Shown one piece after another: positions 11,943 through 23,070 of a stretch of DNA of 64,000 bases (positions within the stretch are counted from its first letter, which is position 1; each line of letters opens with the position of its first letter). Origin of the DNA: Mermis nigrescens (Eukaryota > Nematoda > Enoplea > Mermithida > Mermithidae). The stretch spans positions 62,001 to 126,000 of the forward strand of contig JAVLUZ010000811.1 in NCBI GenBank assembly GCA_036768485.1, read 5' to 3'. Made by a program: the position numbers and the translations under genes. The notes beneath the pieces are model-generated. The model saw nothing but the letters and a program-made list of their open reading frames with translations, had not been told where the DNA came from and ran no database searches.

Positions 11943-12387
11943 CTGAGTAATAATGAATAATAAGAAGAAAAATGATTAAAAAATATAATACATAATAATA
12001 CTATAATAATAATAATCATACATGTGCATAGAGATCAAGTGGGGGTCAAGTGACTTGAGGCTAGGGAGTCGACCAACAACGGACCACGCAAAGCAAAATA
12101 AGGCCAACCACGCAAAAATTTGGGAAGAACCACGTAAGAATCCGAAAATAAAGACAAAAATTTTCAAAATTTGTAAAATGGACATTGGTCCAATGCCAAG
12201 TTTACGTGGTTGGTAGCAACACGATGCTTTCTGCAACCATGATGCTTTCCTGTTGGCTAGTATATTTTTTCATCATATTAGTGTGATTCATGAGACTGTA
12301 GTACAGATATAATTATGTTGGGTAAAATATATGAAAGTGATATTTGTATGATTTTTTATTGCGTTTGTCTTACAAAAGCCTCAAAAT

Positions 12388-13246
12388 TAGAGCTGTGCCG
12401 GGGCCAGGCCCCGGCCCGGCGGCGCCGGGGCCAGGCTGGCCCCGGCACCGGGGCCGGGGCCAATGTTAGAGTTGATTATAATGTAGAAAATTGATAATGT
12501 TTTGGGCAGATTTACCTTCAAACTCAATTTCAAGCAAACCACAGATCTTGCTAATTCAAATCTTTATTTCACTATGTCAGATTGGTGAAAATTTCTAGTT
12601 AATAATCAAAATTGACATATTTTAAATTGCAATTCATATAGACGGGCATTTCCAGCTTGCTTGGTAGCAGACAGCTACGTCTATCAGAACAAATAGAATA
12701 ATAAGCCTAAAAAGTGCAAAGTAAAGCACATTGAGAAACGCATCCAAGTCAGAGGAGTTAAATCCATACATGGGCAGCTCAAAAATTCTAGGGGGTCCAA
12801 AATTTTTCAAAGTCAAAAAGTGCCTGATAATATATGGTAGAGCGAAAAAACACCGTTTTCTCGCGTTTCTCAATGAGCTATCCATTAGCATCAAAAAACC
12901 GCAGAAAAACAGAAAAAATTCTGAAAATCAATTTCTGGGGGTCTAGCGGATTCTTTTTGGGGGAGAAAGTGAATTCTGGGGGGTTTAGATCCCCCGATGC
13001 CCATGTTCTGTTATATCTTGTAATCCCAACAAATATTAACGCTTGACGTGCATATCTACAAGCAAGAATATATGCATAGGTACATATAAGGGGTAGGGCA
13101 GGGTCGTACTATAAGCATGATAAAGCACGCTATTATTGGCCCCGGCCAGGCCCCGGCACCGGGGCCCAGGCCCCGGCCCCGGCCCCGGCACCGGGGCCTA
13201 GGCCGGCCCCGGCCCCGGCAAAAAAGGCGGCCCCGGCACAGCTCTA
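12388..13246. mobile_element. hAT-like element with dense CCGGGGCC subterminal arrays
   Basis: 859 bp, perfect terminus TAGAGCTGTGCCGGGGCC inverted to GGCACAGCTCTA. Perfect 8-bp duplication CTCAAAAT at 12380-12387 and 13247-13254. GC-rich words GGCCCCGGC fill 12398-12462 and 13138-13238, while the middle is AT-rich and non-coding. It lies in the HCF exon 3-4 intron. Confidence 0.93.
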
Positions 13247-13670
13247 CTCAAAATTAGTTACAAACGGTGAGAAAGACATAACTTTTTAATCGCTTTTCTG
13301 AACTTTAGTTATGTAGCTAAAGAACTAGAAAGTGGCTTGCAGATGGTTAAAAATCGAACTTTCTATGGATAAATTTTTGTATATTTTAATATAAGACCCA
13401 GAATTTGAGTACTAGCACTTGAACTCAATATATGCACAAAATGTAGAAAGAGTTTTGGGCAACACACCTTGCATAAAAGACTCGGTAAAGAGCTAATTAC
13501 TGCAGATCTAAACGGTTACGCAATAGGCATAAACTATTTCAGCAAGTCAATAGAATCAAACCGGTGAAAATGAGTCATTCGATGGAAGACAAATCGCTGA
13601 TTTTAAGAGCGGAATGCTTTATAATATGCAAGATGCATGACAAAAATTTAGAAAAAAAACTTTTTTAGAC

Positions 13671-13834
13671 CTGGGGATATTATTTTTCGGATCGTCGCTA
13701 TCATTAGTCAACCCGCCGAATAGGAATACGATTTGACCGCACAAAGTGAAAGAATGACCTAATCGAGGACAAGGCGGATTGTGACCCGATTTTGGGGGTC
13801 GTGGCCGCAGTCGGCGCCATTCCCATCGAGAAGC
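13671..13834 (-). CDS. Hcf: HCF-1 orthologue, exon 3 (kelch blade 3)
   Basis: 164 bp exon, acceptor TTTTTTAG and donor CCCCAG|GTCTAA. It gives [17 protein letters not shown] at its start, then [20 protein letters not shown], then [15 protein letters not shown] and a split arginine codon. The order [22 protein letters not shown] is the HCF signature of blade 3. The donor has T at +3 (GTCTAA) and is weaker than the others. The next intron is 1.73 kb and carries the GC-rich element 12388-13246. Confidence 0.92.
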
Positions 13835-14180
13835 CTAAAAAATTGATACACAAACGTGCATACATATAAGCAATATTTTAAAGTCAAAAAGCATAACTCG
13901 ACTTAAATGATTTAGGTAGTCGTGTGTGTCCTGTCCGTGTAAGGGCTCAAAATTTTGAATTGAACGGGTAGTCGGCCATAGAGTGATTGATTGGCTTCAT
14001 TTTTATTTTTGGCCGAAAATGGCAAAATAAAACATGAGCATTCTAATGTGGCCTCCTCGCTCCTAACCCCTAGCGTATGATCGAAACGCGATGAACCGTG
14101 TAATTAGTTAAATAATATTTATTGAATTAATTATAAATAATTGATAATGTTTTCCTAAAGATTGATAATCTACTGTTCAC

Positions 14181-14329
14181 CTGCAACTCGTACATGTCGT
14201 TGCTGTATCTTCCATATTCGACCATACCGCCGAACACCATGATTCGAGTTCCATCGCAAATAATGCCATAGGCCGCGCATCCTGGAGGAATTTCGCCGCG
14301 GACAGCCGGAACAAACCATTGATTGGTAG
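14181..14329 (-). CDS. Hcf: HCF-1 orthologue, exon 2 (kelch blades 1-2)
   Basis: 149 bp exon between acceptor TTTTAG and donor CAG|GTGAAC. With the split codon it gives 50 residues (65-114). It begins [20 protein letters not shown] and ends [17 protein letters not shown], matching the second HCF kelch repeat (human: [20 protein letters not shown]). The open frame is short and appears only in the spliced reading frame; the longer open frame on this strand is out of phase. The upstream intron is 966 bp and holds the 15111 MITE; the downstream intron is only 346 bp. Confidence 0.93.
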
Positions 14330-15110
14330 CTAAAATTCATAATATAAAGCATTTTTCCAAGAATTATTACTCAGTTCCTAAAGACAAATATCGGGATCTC
14401 ATATTAGTTGTGCACGGGGGAGAGAGATTTTAAGAAAGTGGGGTGAGTATACAGAATTTTCAGAAAGATAAGAAAATTTTATGGAGAAAATGAGAACGAT
14501 TCAGACCAAATGAGTTAATACGCTTAAAATCGATCAGAAACTAAATTAAAGTTCTTATTATGCTGTAATTAAAAAATAACGAAATCAATTTTTCTCCGAA
14601 AAGATCGTGTTATGCACATATGGACATAAACCCTCGCAAAGAGACTTCGGTGGGTAATGTAAGGACCAGATAAAAGCCAGTTTATGTTTAGGTATAAAGA
14701 TAACAATATGGATTTCATAAGAAAATTGCATTAAGAGTGTCAACAGAAAATTAAGTAAAACATTATTCGCCCTAATGCTTGAATCTAACATACAACCATA
14801 ATTGAGCAATAGTGCCCCTTCAAGTATCGATTCTTAAAGGAAGATAAATTCCGAAAGAAATTAAGTTAAACTAAAAATATGTAAAAAAAATTATTATTGA
14901 GCGTTAAAACTGCTTATGTCACAATAGTAGATAACGGAGGTAAATTTAAAAAATTTGTTAACATTCTATGCAATTTTTATATCCTAGCGAAAACGGACAG
15001 CTTAAACAGTTACACATCGATTACTACGAAAGTAAAGTGTAGATTGATAATACGCGCCGCAAAACGTTCCTAGTGTTTATGAACGAACACTCAAATTCCT
15101 GCCTTACCTG

Positions 15111-15291
15111 CAGGGGCGGATTTAGGGGGGGCGGGGGGGCGGCCCCCCCCCATTTGGCTTAAAATAGTGCGCAAAATTGAGGATTTTTGAGCGATTTTCG
15201 GGTTAAAACGGCTAATTTTTCCGCCCAAGTCAGGGTTCCGCCCCCCTTAGGGGTACCGCCCCCCCTTAGGAAAATCCTGGATCCGCCACTG
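15111..15291. mobile_element. hAT-like MITE inserted at the HCF exon 1 splice donor
   Basis: 181 bp element, CAGGGGCGGATTTAG at one end and CTGGATCCGCCACTG at the other. A perfect 8-bp target duplication CTTACCTG lies at 15103-15110 and 15292-15299. On the minus strand this duplication reads CAGGTAAG, which is the exon 1 splice donor. The interior holds G-rich and C-rich runs with no coding sequence. Sister copies are at 10471-10661 and 26951-27149. Confidence 0.92.
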
Positions 15292-15296
15292 CTTAC

Positions 15297-15489
15297 CTGT
15301 ATTATAAACATGCAACTCGTCAACAATTCCTTCATTTCCGCCTCCGAAGACTATCATCAAATCCTTGATGGCAACAGCTCGATGGCCGTGCCTCGGCCGC
15401 GGAGTTGGTCCGCTCGTATTCGTAACTTTTTTCCATTTTACCACTGTATCCGATATGGGAACATTAATCGCTTGCGGTTGGAACATCAT
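15297..15489 (-). CDS. Hcf: HCF-1 (HCFC1) orthologue, exon 1 of 7 seen
   Basis: First coding exon of a Host Cell Factor protein, a nuclear chromatin-associated scaffold whose N-terminal kelch beta-propeller docks transcription factors bearing D/EHxY motifs. The exon gives residues 1-64. W19 opens the first kelch blade, [13 protein letters not shown] follows at 30-42, and the blade motif [18 protein letters not shown] is at 47-64, nearly identical to fly and human HCF. Translation starts at one of two adjacent ATGs (15489 or 15486), since an in-frame stop lies just upstream. The exon ends ACAG|GTAAG with the donor GT at 15296-15295. The last G is completed by the next exon. The donor abuts a MITE (15111-15291) whose target-site duplication is the donor sequence itself. 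The N-terminus before W19 is short, as in insects. Identity is secure; the exact start is less so. Confidence 0.93.
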
Positions 15490-17035
15490 AATGGCAATTT
15501 TCTTGGTTTTCCACCTGAATATTTAATTCAAAAAAATTCGGGGAATGAGGTAATGCCTGACCTCTCAACGAAATAAACCGCACTCGCTACAGTCCATGCA
15601 AGCTTAAAATCGAAAGAGACGGAATTCGCGCTATATCAAATGCAAGCATCGATCGGTTATCCGCAAGTAGATTACATTACGAAGCGATCGAGGCACATCA
15701 GAGCGATCGAGGCCTTTTTATTTGTTTCTTAAAGCGAAGAAATTTAACCTACTTTTCAATTTGCAAGAAAAACTCCGCAGTAAGATAGATTACGATAAAC
15801 GCATTTAGAAATGTTACATCTACCGATACAAATTTCTGAACTCATTACCAGCTTTATGTGAATCATACTTTACGGCTACTCATAACGCTATAGTCTTTTT
15901 TACGAAACCTTCTGTGCTTAGATGTCAATTTTTGATCAATGTCTATCGATCGAAAAGCGGTTTGAACTGAAGCAGGAATCGTGATACTATGCATAGCACT
16001 TATTTAGCATACGAAATTCTTTCAGCCAAATTTCTATTGCTGTAGGCTGCATTAATTATCCTTTTTCTTTCTTTCACACTAATTGCATGCTTGCTTTTAC
16101 CTATGCATGCATACACGCATACTTCTTTCTTTTTTGTTCTTTCTATTTATTGATTTATTTATTTATTTATTTATTCACTCATTCATTATTAGTCATTTTT
16201 CTATATTTTCCTTGCTTAAACTTTTTTCTTTCCTTTTTTTCTTTTCTTTACTTTATCTTTTTTTCATTTGTTCGTTTTCTTGTCGTATTGATGACTTCTT
16301 ATTGTTATGTAGCTACATACTCGCCTAAATGCTGAAAATTGATGTTCATGCACAAGATTTCATAAAACGTACCAAACTATATTGCTGCAACGTGCAGTGC
16401 GAAAAATGTCCATGATTTTGTATTTAAATTCATTGCAATTAAGTGTTACTTGAGCTGCTGCCCAGGTAACTAACGAATAAAGAGTTATTCGACACTCAAA
16501 AACCAGCCATGATCTGTTTAGCCATGTTTGAGCTTAAGTTCTTTAAAAACTATACATCACCGACATTTGTATTATTACTAGCACTGGATTTTTATGTGCA
16601 AAAATTGAAAATTATGTGCAAAATTATGTGCGAAAATTTGGTCAATTGGTGCAAAAAAGTAAGCTTTATTCATCAAACTGAACCTTATCATCAAAAATGT
16701 ACATCGAGCTGTCAAGCATCGCAGAACAGACATTTCAATCAAACAAAAATTGTTGAACGTTCAACATTTCGATATTTTCCAAATTTTTAAATCCTGTCTG
16801 TGGTCCGACAATATAAATTTGTGCCGAGAAAATGAGCGTTCAAAACCGCCTATTTCGAAGCTACCTCTAATTTACGAATAGCATTCTCAATAAAACATTG
16901 TTTGGAGCTACTAACTGAATTAAGAAGAAAATTTGGTGGCGTGAACTGATTAGACGTTGTTTAATCAATCTTAGTTGGTGCTTTCCATCAATTTGAATAC
17001 GGTGATCGCATGATTCATACTTCGAAATGGTTCCA
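15490..17035. other. Region upstream of HCF; no gene seen
   Basis: Should hold the HCF 5' UTR and promoter if transcription starts nearby, but I see no firm promoter motif. Contains the (TTTA)n run. AG at 15516-15517 on the minus strand (ATTCAG) could be a 5' UTR acceptor. Confidence 0.4.
16145..16180. repeat. (TTTA)n microsatellite
   Basis: About eight TTTA units starting near 16147, in a T-rich stretch upstream of the HCF start. Confidence 0.85.
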
Positions 17036-19750
17036 TCATAGGTAGCGCGTTAGCGCGTACCTATAATATACTTGGGTACCCCCAACACCTGGGCACCCCC
17101 TACAGCTATAACGGGACACTTCTGGAAGGTGCGGTTTTTTTTAAAGAAAGATAATAAAAAAATTCGCTGCCGTGTTTTTTGTTTTTCTTGAAACTCAAAA
17201 TTGACTGTGTAAAGAAGGTAATAAAGTTTTTGTGTAACGTTATAACATAGGACAAATTTTGGGACCTTTATGCGGCATGTGGACAACTGAGTATTGATGA
17301 CTCGAAGGATTGAACAGAATAGGATAATAGAGGGATGAATTCTAGCAGATGACACTTTTTGTTTTTTGAAATTCGCATTATTTATCGAACGGCAGTGTAA
17401 AGAGTGCGAAAATCTGGGGGTGAAAAAGCACTTTTTGGTCGAGTTTTCAACCTTCCTATGTCCGATACTAACTCCGGTTATGAGGTTTTTAAAATGTTTT
17501 CTGAAAGAAATGTAGAGCGGATCAGGGCTACATTCTGCATATAAGCAAAGTCTTCTATGCTCTATGGTGAGTTAGATCCTGGGTTTAAAGTTTACACTCT
17601 AGTGGATGGGTGTAAAAAAATGGATTTTAACTAAGATTTCTCTGCCAAATTTTTCCGCATATGAGTCAGTGCAAATCGAAGACAGCATTAATAAAGTGCC
17701 TCACAGGGGCTAAACATCGCAGCAAACCGCATTTAAAAAAACGCAATATTGAGTTATTTATGGGGGTGTAAAGTTCGAAATCAGAGGTAAAAAATGGGCT
17801 AAAAAACACGTTTTTTCCGAAGTTTGATTGATAAATCATGCCAAATAATTTTTTGTAACAGAATTTTGGCACACAGGAATATACTACGATTTGAAAGCTA
17901 CAAATTGTACCAAACCGAATTTCTTTAAACTCAATGGGGAGTTCGGTACGGAATTTTAAAGTTTACAGTGTTCTAAATGGAGGAAAATACGTTTTTGTTG
18001 CGTTTTTTGTTCGCCACTTTCTCCGTCCAGAAGTCGGGATAAGTCTAATAGAATAAAAATAAAGTGCTTTATATTCGAGGCATGTCAAAGCAAATTGTCT
18101 GTACATTAATATTTAGTGAGTGTAAGAGTCAAAAATTTGGAGTTTTAAATGCGTTTCTGTCTTGTTTTTTCTGCCTGCTTCTCCGGTTACGAGTCAGGGA
18201 CACGTTTATCAAGTCTAGAAATGGACCAGGAATCAAATTTGATATGCCAGTCTGGCGCATATGTTTACATCCACGGTGTTGTAAAGTAGTTTACACCCAT
18301 TGTTAGTTTGCCCATAGAACATTATGTAGACTTAATTTTTTCATAAATATTAATCGTAATATCGGAACAATATCAAAATTACGAATCTGACTAAAATCTT
18401 CTTTACACTAGGTATTTACATGAAGTTTACACTACATATATATTTATCTTCGTTTTTGAGCATTCCTGAAACCTAATTTTTTCTTGGAGCCTAGAAGTTT
18501 TCAAAGATCAAATGTGAGACGTCACGTAGGCGCGTTTGTTTACATCCAACAGTGATGTAAAGTAGTTTACATTCATTGTTTATATGTCCTCAGACCATTG
18601 TAGAGACATAATTTTTTCATGAATGTTGATCATAATATCCGAGTAATTTTTTACACTGCATGTTAGCCTTTGTTCTAGAGCATTGCAAAAATCGAAATTT
18701 TTCCTGAGATATAAAAATTTACAGGGAATGGAATATATACGTCAATTGGGCGCGCTTGCTTACACTCAGCAGTATTGCAAAGTGGTTTAAACCTAATGTT
18801 TATTGTCTTTAAAACATTATGGAGACTCATTTTTCCATAAATGTTGAAAGAAATATCGGAGCAATATCAAAATTATGAATCCGACTAAAATATTCTTTAC
18901 GCTATGTGTCTGCGTAAAGTTTACGTTACGTGTTAACCCTAATTCGATAGACTTGCAGAGACTTTGTAACTGAAGTCAAGAAATTTTCAAGGATTCATAT
19001 GTGAGACATCAATTAAGTGAGTTTGTTTACCCTCAAAAGTAATCTAAAGTGATTTAAAAATTATGTTCAAGTGTCCTTAGATCATTGAAGAGATGTAATT
19101 TTGTCTTAAATGGGTTGCATTAAAGTTAAATCTTTCTTAGCCGTGTTTATAATATGTTTCCACAAAATCTTGCACATGGAGAGCTATCGTTTAATTGATG
19201 TAAATTGCCTGCAAAAGTGGTTTAAAATGAACCAGCAATCACACTACTGTGCACAGAAGTCGACAAAGATATACAGCTTTATTGTAATCATGTACATTAA
19301 TAAGCCGTAAACCGTTAGTATTCTCTACACCTAGTAGTTGTGTAAAGTTTGCACTATTCATTTGTTGTTAATATGTAGTCTATACTACAAATTTATTTTA
19401 CTACCAAAGCAAAGCGTTAGTGTTCCTTACATTTGATATTTGCGTGAAGTTTTTTTGAATTTTTGCCGAAAATCTTTGCCTTCTAATTTACCAACATCCC
19501 GCCTTTTCCATTTTCTTGAAGTTTAAAATCTTTTATAATTCTCTCATAATTTAATGGTAGGTTTTAACTGTAAGTTTCTCTTGGTTTACAACTCTCCGCT
19601 TAGCAAGCTCATTTTTCAAAACTTTTTCATAGTGATCAGATTAGTTGCGTTTTAGTTTGGAATTGGTGGACGGTCGTTATTTTATTACTCGGCTTAAATA
19701 AACCAAGTGACTATCTTTTGATTATTTTCTTCATCGCAAAATTCAAACAC

Positions 19751-19828
19751 CCAATTTTCAATTTGAAAATTGACCCAATTTTCAATTTGAAAATTGATCC
19801 AATTTTCAATGTGAAAATTGAAAATTGG
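19751..19828. repeat. Three tandem AATTTTCAATTTGAAAATT palindromes
   Basis: Three ~26 bp units, each the palindrome CAATTTTCAATTTGAAAATT with the spacer GACC or GATC. Each can fold alone or with a neighbour. It sits inside the 17036-20903 element and is absent from the matching part of the 33348 copy. Confidence 0.75.
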
Positions 19829-20138
19829 TGTTTTCAATTTCAAAAGTCACAACACATTGTGCTTGTGTATTGATTGAGTGAGGATTTGCAATGTGAATTC
19901 GTTGGTTAAATTTTTGTGCTTGATTATAAGTGAACCGCACATTAAGAAGAAATAACTTAATGCAGTTTTAATTTGAAAATGGATGGTGTCAATAAGGTTG
20001 TCTTGTTTAAAAAGGATAATGCTGATGTTAAGAACAATATTGTTTTCCGCGTTCTTGGACTGTTGTCATTATTGTGGCATGTTACTGATTGTGTTTACTG
20101 ACTGATGTACTGAAATCACGCTAATTAAAAGTAGTGTA

Positions 20139-20903
20139 CTAGCAGAAGAAAAATGCTCCGATGGAACAAAAAAGATGAATATACTTGGAATTGTGGATTA
20201 TTATGGATGTAAAAGGAGGGGACTAGGAAAAATCTACCTAAAGTCGGAAAATCTGCTAAGAATCACACTTTCTCTAAGCAACGCAAAAAATCGATGTATA
20301 TTCTGCGGCCTCTAAAAAAGTGTCTTTTTTAAATAATGTTCGAAGTTTCAGATAAGAGTGTATAAACGAAATCTATCAAGGTTACTTTTTTTAAATTGCT
20401 GGCACCTGATTGATAGAAAACTAAGAGGTATTGTATTTAAAGTTGTTTTGTTTTATGAGCATTATAGCAAGCAAAGCAGGAGCCGATTGATTAGTGCACA
20501 CAATCGTTTCGGGCATGCTAGTGTATCTACATTAAGTCTGTTTCAAGTCAACTTACGTGTTTCCTACTGTTTTTAACCAACCATGTCTTCAATTGTCTTC
20601 GATATTTGCTATTTCATTCAATTGGCTTGGAAGACTGTTAGTTTACTTAATATCATTTCCCATAGCTACTGCATAGCTAACGTGCTGCTGTTTCAATCAT
20701 TGTTATGGTTGAATATTTATTTTAATCTGTTGGCCGCAGAATATACATCGATTTTTTGCGTTGCTTAGAGAAAGTGTGATTTTTAGCAGATTTTCCGACT
20801 TTAGGTAGATTTTTCCTAGTCCCCTCCTTTTACATCCATAATAATCCACAATTCCAAGTATATTCATCTTTTTTGTTCCATCGGAGCATTTTTTCTTTGC
20901 TAG
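20139..20903. repeat. 172 bp inverted repeat pair within the 17036 element
   Basis: 20139-20310 and 20732-20903 are inverted copies of equal length, both ending CTAGCA(G/A)AAG at the outside. They contain TGCTCCGATGGAACAAAAA and TTGTGGATTATTATGGATGT. The 421 bp between has no convincing coding sequence. This could be a separate inverted-repeat transposon placed at the end of the larger element. Confidence 0.75.
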
Positions 20904-22007
20904 TCTGTATTTGATCAGATACAAAGCCCTTTGCCAACGATTTGAGTTAAGAGTAACGAATTTTGGGAAGCCTCAAGGTACAAACAAACGATCAAACATT
21001 TACACACTTATTCAGGTGCACACTTAAATAAATAGGTAACACATGGCATGTACATGTTGTATACATTTCTGTGTTTTATAATTGATTGACGTTCAAAATT
21101 ATGTATGACTTGCCTAAAAGGATGAATTATGCGCATTTATGTGCAAAAGTGGCCAGGTATGTGCAATATGTGCAGATCAATATGGCCCCCTGCTTCAAAA
21201 ACATGTTTATTTCCGGCTTCTCCAGCCTTCCTTCGTTTCACTGAAGCTTTAAGAATTATGTGCAGCACATAAAAATCCGGTTTCAGTCCGTTCCATTCAA
21301 GTTTGGGCATAAGTTAATCAAACTTCGACAATACAGATTGCGATTATAGCATTGATCTGATACATAAGTATGTAATCCGCCGGCTTAATGTCGATAAAAT
21401 TCTTAAAATTTATGCCCAAACAGACTACGGAGACCGGATAGTTAGGGGTAGCAGTTTTTTCTGAGAACGGCATTTGAACTCAGCTCATCGGGAAACGGCG
21501 GAAAACAGATTAGCGCTCTATCATAACTTTTTTGGCCCTATTTGCCCTTATTTCCGCTATTTGTCCTTATTTCCACCTAAAATCCATGGTCTGGTAAATT
21601 TGCACCTAATTTTGCAATTTTTTACTATAATATAGGTACGCAGAATGTGGAGGAATTGGTCGTTTGGGCATCATGCTTTGATATTTTCCGTAGGTGAAAG
21701 CAAATTCAGTTTTTTGTGGTTCGTCCAAAATGATGGTTGGTCAAAATACCGAAAGTTAGCAGAAATAACTTGTATAGTATTGCAGAATATGTAGTTCAAA
21801 ACTGATTCTAATGTTCCCCGAGAACTGAATTACGCAGTAATTTTTGCGTGCAGTACGCACGCCACAATGAATATTGCCGCCAAATTAGAATTTATAATTA
21901 TTGAAACAGTTGCTCATTTCTGACAGTTTTGACATACATAGCTGAAAGCCAACCGAAGTTGTCCAACAATTTTGAGTTGGACTCATACATATATAAGGTA
22001 GTACGAC
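20904..22007. other. Unassigned intergenic sequence
   Basis: No coding frame with recognisable content. No named repeat family before the MITE at 22008. Confidence 0.5.
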
Positions 22008-22269
22008 CACACCTGGGCGTGGGGGTTTGGGGGTATGCACCCCCCAGAAACCAAAATACCCCCCCCAGAAATCAAAATACCCCCCAGAATTCAATTTTTG
22101 AAAATTTTTTTTCGTTTTTTTCGCAATTTTTTGATGCCAATGGATAGTGCTTGATGAGAAACGTTGAAAAATGGTGTTTTTATCGCCATACCACCATTTT
22201 TAAGGCTATTTTTTGACCTTCAAAAAAATCTTGCACCCCTCCCCAGAATTTTCTTGCTGCCCACGTATG
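22008..22269. mobile_element. CACACCTGGGCG MITE, copy 2
   Basis: 262 bp, CACACCTGGGCGTGGGGG to TGCTGCCCACGTATG, perfect duplication AGTACGAC (22000-22007, 22270-22277). It includes TGCCAATGGATAGTGCTTGA, shared by the other copies. Confidence 0.92.
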
Positions 22270-22485
22270 AGTACGACTCCTTACACGAGCTTACTCAATC
22301 AACATTTGTTGATTCTATTATTTTTACTCTTTGGCTGCTATGATTAGCAGACGTCGAATTCAATGGCATCGGAAACTTGACCTTTAATCGTTATACATAA
22401 TTACTGTAATGTTGGTACAAATACACGTGTTATAACATAGTAATTGGCATTCTCTTGGTTTTATTGTAATGAATAGCCCTGTGAC

Positions 22486-23062
22486 TAGCGGCGGATCTAA
22501 GATTTTACTAAGGGGGTGGTAATCCCAACTATTCCAAAAACGGTCAAAAATAGGTCCAAAAATTTGCCCTTAACGCGTGAAATTGCGTTTTTTTCGGTGT
22601 TTTACATTGTATACTTTTATATAAAATCACTTTTGACGCAATATTTTTCTTAAAATTTCAGAATTTTCGGCAATTTTGTGCCAAAAATCATAGACTTTCT
22701 TTGACTTTAACAAAAATCTGGCGCGAAGCGCCGGAAAATTTGGGAAATTAAGGCGGATAGACGTCTAGAAGCAAGATTTACTGCTTGATTTCTTGTATTT
22801 ATAACATTTGATGCGAAACATCGAAATTTTTAATTGAAAATAGAAGAAAACTATGCAAAAATAGCTGTTTCTGCTGTTAAAATTGCTTTGAAACCTACAT
22901 GATCAGAAAATGGCTTCCAGGTCGCCAAGAAAGTAAATAAATGTCATTAGGTATCATACGGCGCGTATCGCCCGGAAAATTTGAATAATTATGGTCACTG
23001 ACGGCCAAAAATCATTGCAAATTGCATATCCATCTCGCCAAATGTTTTTGGCTAAGCCCCTG
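22486..23062. mobile_element. hAT-like element with decayed termini
   Basis: 577 bp. Left end TAGCGGCGGATCTAAG, right end GGCTAAGCCCCTG. Flanking octamers CCTGTGAC and CCTGTGAT (22478-22485, 23063-23070) match at 7 of 8. Contains the hairpin core GGCGCGAAGCGCCGG near 22719 and no transposase. Confidence 0.72.
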
Positions 23063-23070
23063 CCTGTGAT

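Larger units (their letters stand above)
17036..20903 (+). mobile_element. 3.87 kb element with TC...CTAG ends (Helitron-like candidate)
   Basis: Begins TCATAGGTAGCGCGTTAGCG after a host A and ends GCTAG before a T, the A|TC...CTAG|T arrangement typical of Helitrons. The first 25 bases fold (GGTAGCGCG...CGCGTACC). The interior is full of degenerate TGTAAAGTTTACA palindromes. The 3' 172 bp (20732-20903) is inverted relative to 20139-20310, which is unusual. No Rep/helicase frame was found. A relative at 33348-36017 has the same orientation, start and end. Confidence 0.55.

Noticed and set aside
14170..14352. 60-codon minus-strand open frame starting MLYIMNF
   Set aside because: It overlaps HCF exon 2 but in the wrong frame; the spliced HCF frame matches the family and has correct phases.
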